From Alphaproteobacteria bacterium (GTDB lineage Bacteria > Pseudomonadota > Alphaproteobacteria > ATCC43930 > CGMCC-115725): a DNA stretch of 13,068 bases. Within the stretch, counting starts at the first letter, position 1. Each line of letters begins with the position of its first letter. The DNA lies in contig JAFMSA010000051.1 of the NCBI GenBank assembly GCA_017353855.1, forward strand, positions 1-13,068. Reading direction: 5' to 3'. The position numbers were made by a program, and so were the translations under genes. Positions 8,071 through 13,068 of this stretch are shown one piece after another. The notes beneath the pieces are model-generated. The model saw only the letters and a list, made by a program, of their open reading frames with translations, had not been told where the DNA came from and ran no database searches.

Positions 8071-8155
8071 CTCTGCGGCCGGTCGGTGTGCCGGTCCGAC
8101 AGACCGATCTGCATCGTTGGGGGACATAACGATGCGGTCTACAGAATGCATCTTT
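8041..8155 (-). ncRNA. Candidate structured small RNA (or attenuated leader of the esterase gene)
   Basis: Read on the minus strand, about 115 bases fold into three consecutive hairpins. The first has 8-bp arms at 8111-8118 and 8128-8135 with a C-rich loop. It is extended by 5 bp (8101-8105 with 8136-8140) across a 5-base bulge. The second is a 5-bp stem (8082-8086 with 8096-8100). The third is the intrinsic terminator. A TATTAT box at 8162-8167 would place the start near 8155. The end lies 95 bases ahead of the esterase start, so it could be a stand-alone RNA or a leader whose terminator controls that gene. I do not recognise the family. The C-rich loops could pair with Shine-Dalgarno sequences, but this is inference. 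Confidence 0.5.
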
Positions 8156-8161
8156 TCTACC

Positions 8162-8191
8162 ATAATAGCAATTCCTATTCATTTTAATTAA
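8162..8191 (-). promoter_or_regulatory. Candidate sigma70-like promoter for the structured RNA
   Basis: An AT-rich patch stands out in GC-rich surroundings. TATTAT (8162-8167, minus strand) is a good -10 element. TTAATT (8186-8191), 18 bases upstream, is a poor -35 element. The call rests mainly on the -10 box, the local AT-richness and the terminated RNA just downstream. Confidence 0.35.
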
Positions 8192-8562
8192 CCACAAATT
8201 GAGTCAGCTCGAGCCAATCCCGGCGGGTGCGCCGGAGTACGCCGCCTCCGATACGACATCCAACACCATATTCGTCTCGCGCAATCTCGCGCTGTCCGGG
8301 CGGCCACCATCGCATCGCGCCAGCCGAGCGCCCAACACAGAGCATTCAATCAATGAATGCACTGAGCAGCAGGCAGGCAGGGTCAGACTGAGGATAGAGA
8401 TCGTGGCGCCGGTGAGTGCGTGACGGGTTGCGATTGACCGCCACGCGCTGTCGCGCCGAGCGGCGCGCCAGTCGCGAAGATCCGCGATCAGTCCGTTCTT
8501 GCCATCGCGGGATCGTCATCGATCCAACCGGCAAGGCTTCGGCCCACTACCCTGCCACTCGC
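8192..8562. other. Intergenic stretch without a recognisable gene
   Basis: Short open frames occur on both strands, but none has a convincing start, ribosome site or familiar motif. The 3' ends of any transcripts from the cyclase gene fall here. I see no repeat, tRNA or strong terminator in it. Confidence 0.5.
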
Positions 8563-9636
8563 TCAGCCGAAAACCGATCCGAAGGCGCGCAGGTCCGCAC
8601 GTTCCGCGCGCGCTTCCCGCGCGCGATATTCGAAGATGGGAATTTCGGCGGAAATTCCTCTGACCTTCTCGTGTCCGATTGGCTGAAGCCGCCCGTCGAG
8701 TTCACCAAGGGCGGCGGCGACATCTCCGGAAACGACGCATGAAACATTATGCACTTTTGCTGCTTCTTCCATTCTTGCTGCGATATTGATGGTGCTTCCG
8801 TAGACACCGATGGCCCGCTTCGTATCGCCTTGTTCGCTCACGACGACCTCGCCGCCGTGGATACCGATGCGAAACGACGGAACAACTCCAAACTGGTCGA
8901 GATACTCCTCCTGCTCCCGCTCGATCGTCGCGAACACCTTATCGATCGCCCGTAGGATCCTGTTCCCTTTGACCGCCTCGCGCCAATCCCACAATGCAAT
9001 CAAACCGTCGCCTTTGTAGAGATAAATCTCGCCGCCATGGTCGGTAATGGGCTTGGAGATATCGAACAGGAACTTTCCAACGAGCGCCTTCGTCTGAACC
9101 GCACCTAGTCGCTCGGCGAGCCCCGTCGAATTGTTGATATCGAGAAATACCAGGATCTTTTCCTGGAGTACCGGCCGGTGATAAGTGCCGACTGTCAGAT
9201 GAAACAAGGTCTCGATGCCGATGAAATGAACCGTGCGTATAACGACGACGCCGACGACTGAAAATGCAATTACCACCGGGAGCACGATCGGTAGCCTGCG
9301 GTAAGGTACCGGCAATCGGTAAAACGGCCACAGCAGGAGGTGCACTAGATTGATGGCGATGACGAACACGAGCACCACCACGGCCGTATAAATAACGATT
9401 GCAGCGAGCGGATGAATGCTGCGCATCCACCGGCCGCGCAGGCTCTGCACATAAAACTCTTCGAACAGACCGACACCCGTGCCCACGACAATGGCGTTGA
9501 AGACGCCAAAGATGGCGGGACGCCCGTTGGCACGGGTCGCGAGTCCGGCCAGAAACGCAAAAATTACGACCGACAGAAGGATCGAGGTCAGCTTCCGTCG
9601 AGTGGAAATCGACGGAGGAGTGAGGATTAGTTCCAT
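8563..9636 (-). CDS. Membrane-anchored class III adenylate/guanylate cyclase
   Basis: The protein has 357 residues. About four hydrophobic helices occupy residues 16-33, 42-58, 77-101 and 116-138, and the catalytic domain covers about 160-338. It should make cyclic AMP or cyclic GMP on the cytoplasmic face. Metal-binding aspartates are present at Asp166 (FLDINNS) and Asp210 (YKGDG). Asn284 and Arg288 in INIAARMEE are the ribose-binding and transition-state residues. The usual adenine-selecting Lys and Asp/Thr positions align with Leu206 and Gly277, so nucleotide specificity cannot be predicted. This agrees with a rhizobial/Bacteroidetes-like clade with GEIY-type sequence before the GD. The ATG at 9636 has no clear ribosome site. 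It ends at 8563, and only the soxD relic lies close upstream. Confidence 0.92.
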   Translation of the reverse strand: MELILTPPSISTRRKLTSILLSVVIFAFLAGLATRANGRPAIFGVFNAIVVGTGVGLFEEFYVQSLRGRWMRSIHPLAAIVIYTAVVVLVFVIAINLVHLLLWPFYRLPVPYRRLPIVLPVVIAFSVVGVVVIRTVHFIGIETLFHLTVGTYHRPVLQEKILVFLDINNSTGLAERLGAVQTKALVGKFLFDISKPITDHGGEIYLYKGDGLIALWDWREAVKGNRILRAIDKVFATIEREQEEYLDQFGVVPSFRIGIHGGEVVVSEQGDTKRAIGVYGSTINIAARMEEAAKVHNVSCVVSGDVAAALGELDGRLQPIGHEKVRGISAEIPIFEYRAREARAERADLRAFGSVFG

Positions 9637-9653
9637 GGCCGGATCGACCGCCG

Positions 9654-9969
9654 CTAATTCTGCCGAGCGAACGGAATGAGCCTGTCGCGGTAAGCCATCT
9701 GCACATTCGGCAGTGTCTGCGCGTTCATATCGCCCTCTGCGATGATGCCGTTCAGGAGGATATAGGCGGCGACCGCATAAACCTCCTCGTCGCTGAGTGA
9801 TTTTGGTGCGTCAAGCGGCACCGCGCCGATTGTGTGCGGTGCGCCGTCGCCTGCAGGGATCGTTGCTGGTATTCCAGAGGACAATTTCATCCGGCGAGAC
9901 GGACCCGGCGAGGTCGACGTTTCGGCAATAAATAGCATACTCGGCGCCGCGGCGGTGGTGAAGCAGTTC
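9654..9969 (-). pseudogene. soxD: soxD-like cytochrome c relic (sulfane dehydrogenase electron-transfer subunit)
   Basis: The last 60 codons read APKSLSDEEVYAVAAYIL, then LNGIIAEGDMNAQTLPNVQM and a stop. This is the C-terminus of the single-heme cytochrome that partners SoxC. Upstream, in another frame, SPDEIVLWNTSNDP (from 9897) matches the mature N-terminus of such proteins (TPDEI..W). IPAGDGA (about 9863-9842) then follows in the first frame. Between GDGA and TIG, and again between TIG and PLDAPKSL, sequence expected in the family is absent. The heme-binding CXXCH motif is missing completely and no signal peptide is seen. An open frame of 148 codons starting at 10100 crosses from the soxC relic into this one, so it should not be annotated as an intact protein. 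Confidence 0.75.
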
Positions 9970-11260
9970 GGAATAGACATGCCGAAGCTCGCCACGCCTC
10001 GGGTGAGCGCCCGGGTCGCAATGGCATTGAATTGATAAATGGTTTTCGTGTCGCGCTCGGCGATCGGCGCTGCGCGCGTCGGCTGGACTGGCCCGAGCAA
10101 ATTCGCGGCGCTACCGCCGGATCGCCGGGCCGGGCGGAATCGGGTCAGTGACCCCGGCAGCAGGGGCTCCTCGAGAAATGCCGGTGCCCTGCTCTTTCCA
10201 ACCTCGGCGGAGCCGGTGCGGATCTCGAGCGCCCGGCGCCGTTCGTCGGGCGAACTCGGCCCGGAGCCGATCCGCCCGGCAATATCGACCCGGGCGCATC
10301 TCGCCGCAGCCGAGCCCCCGAAGAATCTACGAGCTCCGAAAAATGGAATCTAAAAGCCGGTGCCTTTGAGCGACGCGCCGGCGGGGGATGCGCAATCACG
10401 GGCCGGGCCTCGATCGGAAAGACAAATTGCAGTACCGCTTCGCGATCGTATAGCGCCGCCGCGGATGGGCCGAGACGCTGATCCGCCGCAGCGATTTGAC
10501 GTTCCTATCGCCTGATAACTCGGCATAAGAGGCAGAGGCGCCCGGATAACCGTGCAACGGCCGCACTCGCTCGGCGTTTTGGTAACGGGCCATGGTTCCC
10601 TCGCCCATTGCCTTCCGCGATCGAAATGCGTGCTTACGCGACAGCTCCGCTCGGTGTGTCGTGATGTCGGCGGGTTCAGCGCCGCCGACGCGGCAATCGA
10701 GCGGCGAGGCTTGCCGCACCACGGTTGCGGTATTGCGGCTTGTCAAGATGCGCCGACAAGCTGCGGGGGAAACTCGGAAACGAGGACGCTGCCCTTTTCG
10801 ATTTCAAGGCGCGCGCTACCGGCGCCATTTTGCCGGGCGGGCGCAGCCAGCCATCACGACCGGTTCTCGATCATTCGGATAGGGATGGCGCTCGATACGG
10901 TGATGGATCGCCGGCTGTCCGCTCGGCGTCTCGGGCTTCGCCCGGCCGCCATGATGACCGCCATGTGTCGAGCGCGGCCAGGCGGGTATCGCAACCGCCG
11001 GATATCTTGAACACGAGATCGGGGTCGGACCAGGACCCCCGCTCCCTGTCTTGCAGCCCGTGAATTCGACGTGATCCGCCTGCCGCAACCGGCGGTAATT
11101 CGCAAGCCCGCTTCGCGTGATCATCGCTCGACCCGTGATCGCGTGGCGCTGTCGGAGCGCCGTCTCCAGGAGGTCCCACCCGGTTCCCGGGTGCGGCAGT
11201 CCGAACCAGTCGGCTGTTGGCGATCGTTGCAGATCTCTTGCATTCTGCCGGGTCCGTAGG
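9970..11260 (-). pseudogene. soxC: soxC relic (sulfane dehydrogenase molybdenum-cofactor subunit)
   Basis: Minus-strand fragments in changing frames follow the order of SoxC/sulfite oxidase-family proteins. DSATRSRVER (11153-11124) meets a stop and frame change. YRRLRQADHVEFTGCKTGS (11097-11041) carries the Cys that would bind molybdenum (11053-11055). QNAERVRPLHGYP (10581-10543) follows. A one-base indel leaves PSYQ in another frame before VKSLRRI (10500-10480). QFVFPIEARPVIAHPP (10429-10382) comes next. Then come KSRAPAFLEEP, LTRFR (10148-10134), VQPTRA (from 10088) and TIYQFNAIA (10043-10017). GELRHVYS (9993-9970) is the C-terminus. At least five frame changes rule out a single sequencing error. 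The intact enzyme oxidises sulfane sulfur in periplasmic thiosulfate oxidation; this copy cannot. The 5' boundary, where the Tat signal should be, is unclear and may reach 11375. Confidence 0.8.
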
Positions 11261-11404
11261 GCAGTTTTTGATTAGGTCGAACCGGCCGGGCTCGGCCGTC
11301 ACCGCCGCCCCCCGGAATCCGCACGCCTAGCGCGCTGTCTCCGGGAAAGACAATTTCGAAGCGCTGAACGCTCATGCGATCGGCATTGCCGCGTGCCCTC
11401 GGAA

Positions 11405-11422
11405 CGCCCGCTCGAGCGGGCG
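11405..11422. repeat. Perfect 18-bp palindrome upstream of the monooxygenase gene
   Basis: CGCCCGCTCGAGCGGGCG reads the same on both strands. It lies about 110 bases ahead of the monooxygenase start and just beyond the possible 5' end of the soxC relic. It has no loop and no T-tract, so a dimeric-regulator operator is more likely than a terminator. Function is unproven. Confidence 0.5.
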
Positions 11423-11498
11423 GCTGTTGGGATTATCGCGGTATCACGGCGCCAATCGGATAGAAATTGGCTCTTGCGGTTGAGCAAAGGAGGAGTGC

Positions 11499-11540
11499 GT
11501 GTCGCCAAAGCTTCCGATCGGTAGGTGGTCATGCGGTTGA
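11499..11540 (+). CDS. Possible 13-codon leader peptide ahead of the monooxygenase gene
   Basis: A strong ribosome site, AAAGGAGG (11486-11493), is followed 5 bases on by GTG (11499) and a short frame, VSPKLPIGRWSCG, ending in TGA at 11538-11540. The monooxygenase ATG at 11531 lies inside its end in another frame, so translational coupling is possible. It could instead be a remnant of a frameshifted N-terminus or chance. Confidence 0.3.
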   Translation: MSPKLPIGRWSCG

Positions 11541-12355
11541 GTATCGTGAACTTCCTGCGCGCTGGCACGGAGCCGCGCGATCGGCCGCTCGCTCGCATCG
11601 TCGATTACGCGCGCCGGATCGAAAAACGCGGATTTCCGGGAATCTGGGTCACCGACTCGCTCGGTCGCGGATGGCCTACTTTGGACCCTCTCGTCGCGCT
11701 GGGGGTCCTGGCGGCCGCCACTGAGCGGGTCGAACTCGGCACGGCGGTGCTACAGGTCTCGCTGCGCAATCCTATCGACCTCGCGCATCGCGTTGCGTCG
11801 GTTCAGGCGCTGTCCGGCGGCCGCCTGCGCCTTGGCGTCGGCAGCGGATCGACGCGCGCCGATTTCGATCTGCTGGGTGCCGACTATGATCAGCGTTTCC
11901 GGACGTTGATGAACTCCCTCGATGTCATGCGACGCGCCTGGCGTGGCGAAGCGCTCAATGGCGGCAGCTTGTCGCCATGGCCTGGATATGAGGGCGGGCC
12001 TCCGGTGCTGCTCGGCGCCTGGCGCAGCCCGAAGTGGATCAATTACGCCGCGAAGCAGTGCCAGGGCTGGATCGCCTCCGGCCTCTACAGCAGCTGGGAG
12101 GATCTTGAAAACGGCATGCGCCTGTATCGAGAAGCCGGCGGCACCAACGCCGTCCTGGCCAACGTCGTTGTCGAACTTCGCAACCAGCCGGAACCGGGCA
12201 GCCTTGCCGAGCGGGCAAGAGTTTCGCTCGTCTGTCCGCCCGACGATGCGAGGCAGCGGCTCAAGCGCATCGAGCAGATCGGCTTCGACGAGGTGCTGAT
12301 TGTTTCTCCCGCCTCGAGCCTCGACGAGCTCGAGAGGGTCCGTGACTTTCTTTAG
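11531..12355 (+). CDS. Luciferase-like (LLM class) flavin-dependent oxidoreductase
   Basis: The protein has 274 residues and the TIM-barrel pattern of the bacterial luciferase/F420 superfamily. RLSIVNFL is the first strand. The second strand is FPGIWVTDS (35-43). LAAATERVELGTAVLQ (60-75) and LSGGRLRLGVGSGS (94-107) are the conserved flavin-side blocks. The final segment, RLKRIEQIGFDEVLIV (243-258), is the usual last helix-strand. Substrate and cofactor (FMN or F420) cannot be told from this. The ATG at 11531 is chosen over the GTG at 11525; the nearest upstream purine run is GGTAGG. A much better ribosome site lies 37 bases upstream and serves a short leader frame. It is somewhat shorter than the family's usual 300-340 residues. 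It converges on the thioesterase gene. Confidence 0.9.
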   Translation: MRLSIVNFLRAGTEPRDRPLARIVDYARRIEKRGFPGIWVTDSLGRGWPTLDPLVALGVLAAATERVELGTAVLQVSLRNPIDLAHRVASVQALSGGRLRLGVGSGSTRADFDLLGADYDQRFRTLMNSLDVMRRAWRGEALNGGSLSPWPGYEGGPPVLLGAWRSPKWINYAAKQCQGWIASGLYSSWEDLENGMRLYREAGGTNAVLANVVVELRNQPEPGSLAERARVSLVCPPDDARQRLKRIEQIGFDEVLIVSPASSLDELERVRDFL

Positions 12356-12427
12356 ACGGAACGCGCAGCCCCTCGCCTCACGATACCCGCTGAGGCCGCA
12401 CCCGCATCGCCTGGGACGGCCTAAACC

Positions 12428-12823
12428 CTAAAGCACGAGCTGGGTTTGCGTCACGACAGCGACGAGCCTGCCGTCGGCGGTCGAGATGCGTGTCTGCCAG
12501 ATCATCGTCCGTCTGCCGCGGTGGATCGGCGTCGCCTCGCCGATCAGCCGGTTCCCGACCGGTGCGGGTGCGACGAAATTGGTCTTGCTCTCGATCGTCG
12601 TAGTCCCGGCCCCTTGCGGCAGGTTGACGATCGTGCCCATCGCACCCAGCGTATCAGCGAGGGCCATTATTACGCCGCCATGCGCTACGGCCGGAGTTGT
12701 GCACAGCTCCTCGCGCACGACCATTTGCGCTACGATCCTGTCAGGCGAGGCGCTGACAACCTCGATGCCGAGCAACTCGGCGAATGGCAGTTTCGTTTCG
12801 TTGATCCTCGCCAATGGATCCAT
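12428..12823 (-). CDS. PaaI-family hotdog-fold thioesterase
   Basis: A cytoplasmic acyl-CoA (probably aryl- or phenylacyl-CoA) thioesterase of 131 residues, the usual length. AHGGVIMALADTLGAMG (47-63) is the hotdog helix with the HGG signature and catalytic Asp57. ESKTNFVAPAPVGNRLIGEA (78-97) and the last strands are also typical. The ATG at 12823 has GGGAG 7 bases upstream. A longer in-frame start at 12910 would add 29 unrelated residues and run into the promoter region of the rightmost gene, so it is rejected. It lies tail to tail with the monooxygenase gene, 72 bases apart. The neighbours do not reveal its pathway; hydroxyphenylacetyl-CoA or other stalled CoA esters are possible substrates. 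Confidence 0.92.
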   Translation of the reverse strand: MDPLARINETKLPFAELLGIEVVSASPDRIVAQMVVREELCTTPAVAHGGVIMALADTLGAMGTIVNLPQGAGTTTIESKTNFVAPAPVGNRLIGEATPIHRGRRTMIWQTRISTADGRLVAVVTQTQLVL

Positions 12824-12903
12824 TCGCTCACTCCCAGCCAGGCGTGCGGTTTCGTCAGCCCCGGCGAGGGAAACACCCGCCGCCGCGTGCGTGCAAGATC
12901 GGC

Positions 12904-12938
12904 TTGACATGAAACGGCGACGCCGTGAGGGCTATGGT
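12904..12938 (+). promoter_or_regulatory. Candidate promoter with a dyad in the spacer, ahead of the right-edge gene
   Basis: A perfect TTGACA (12904-12909) and TATGGT (12933-12938) are 23 bases apart, longer than the usual 16-18. A 13-bp dyad, ACGGCG-A-CGCCGT (12914-12926), sits between them. Overlong spacers containing a dyad occur at promoters remodelled by MerR-type activators, although those are 19-20 bases. The leader to the ATG at 13016 would be about 70 bases. Confidence 0.35.
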
Positions 12939-13015
12939 AATGCCATTGCTGTTGCGTTACGGTGCGCGCCATCGATTGCCGGGGTGCGTAGATATGCCGA
13001 CGAAGGATCCGCTTA

Positions 13016-13068
13016 ATGCGTAGATTAGCGATTGCAACCTCAATAATCACGCTGCTCATAACGGGCGG
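13016..13068 (+). CDS. Start of a probable exported protein, cut by the window edge
   Basis: The ATG at 13016 has GAAGGA (13002-13007) 8 bases upstream. The visible 17 codons read MRRLAIATSIITLLITG. Two arginines followed by a hydrophobic run have the form of a Sec signal peptide or a first membrane helix. The gene continues past the right end, so its product cannot be identified. A promoter-like element lies at 12904-12938. Confidence 0.65.
   Translation, partial: MRRLAIATSIITLLITG

Noticed and set aside
7947..8114. 56-residue N-terminal extension of the esterase
   Set aside because: It would encode through an intrinsic terminator hairpin and shows no family similarity; the ATG at 7946 gives the normal length.
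9850..9985. Cytochrome P450 heme-region fragment in the frame reading DEIVLWNTSNDP
   Set aside because: A P450 I-to-K region was considered, but the adjoining sequence downstream is clearly SoxD-like and the upstream SoxC fragments fix the context.
10871..11302. 143-codon minus-strand frame as a hypothetical protein
   Set aside because: It lies within the soxC relic in a frame that does not carry the Cys-containing SoxC fragment, and it shows no motifs.
12824..12910. 29-residue N-terminal extension of the thioesterase
   Set aside because: The internal ATG at 12823 has a good GGGAG ribosome site and gives the normal hotdog length.

Overview
The window is GC-rich chromosomal DNA (roughly 60-65% G+C by eye). 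Its gene families and regulatory style suggest an alphaproteobacterium, probably Hyphomicrobiales/Rhizobiales-like. The pointers are a small HTH protein of alphaproteobacterial type, a membrane-anchored class III cyclase of a rhizobial kind, a soxCD relic, and a possible EcfG-type promoter. The species cannot be named. No rRNA, tRNA, CRISPR array, IS element or phage gene was seen.

Left part (1-4293): the 3' two thirds of fhs (formate-tetrahydrofolate ligase) is followed after 13 bases by 5-formyltetrahydrofolate cyclo-ligase, forming a one-carbon/folate pair. Nineteen bases further, on the opposite strand, lies a conserved but uncharacterised HTH protein with a Pro/Gln-rich middle. A 400-base divergent intergenic region separates it from a one-PDZ HtrA/Deg-family serine protease with an intact catalytic triad. 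That region holds an inverted repeat and a candidate general-stress (EcfG) promoter.

Middle part (4571-9636): a DHA2-like drug-efflux MFS transporter on the minus strand is divergent from an isoaspartyl peptidase/L-asparaginase (catalytic Thr179). The latter converges on an HSL-family alpha/beta hydrolase, and the two stop codons overlap in the palindrome CTAG. Upstream of the hydrolase, on its strand, is a near-ideal intrinsic terminator preceded by two more hairpins and an AT-rich promoter-like patch. This is a candidate small RNA of about 115 nt, or an attenuated leader. A membrane-anchored class III nucleotidyl cyclase follows, with the metal-binding aspartates present but without the usual base-specifying residues.

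Right part (9654-13068): the apparent gene desert at about 9.65-11.3 kb is a fossil. Fragments in several minus-strand frames read, in order, as the sulfane dehydrogenase SoxC and then its cytochrome partner SoxD. They are broken by many frameshifts, and the SoxD heme motif is lost. Intact genes resume with a luciferase-like flavin-dependent monooxygenase, a convergent PaaI-type hotdog thioesterase, and the first 17 codons of a probable exported protein at the right edge.

The active genes are mostly unrelated housekeeping or accessory functions. The most notable items are the soxCD relic and the candidate structured RNA.
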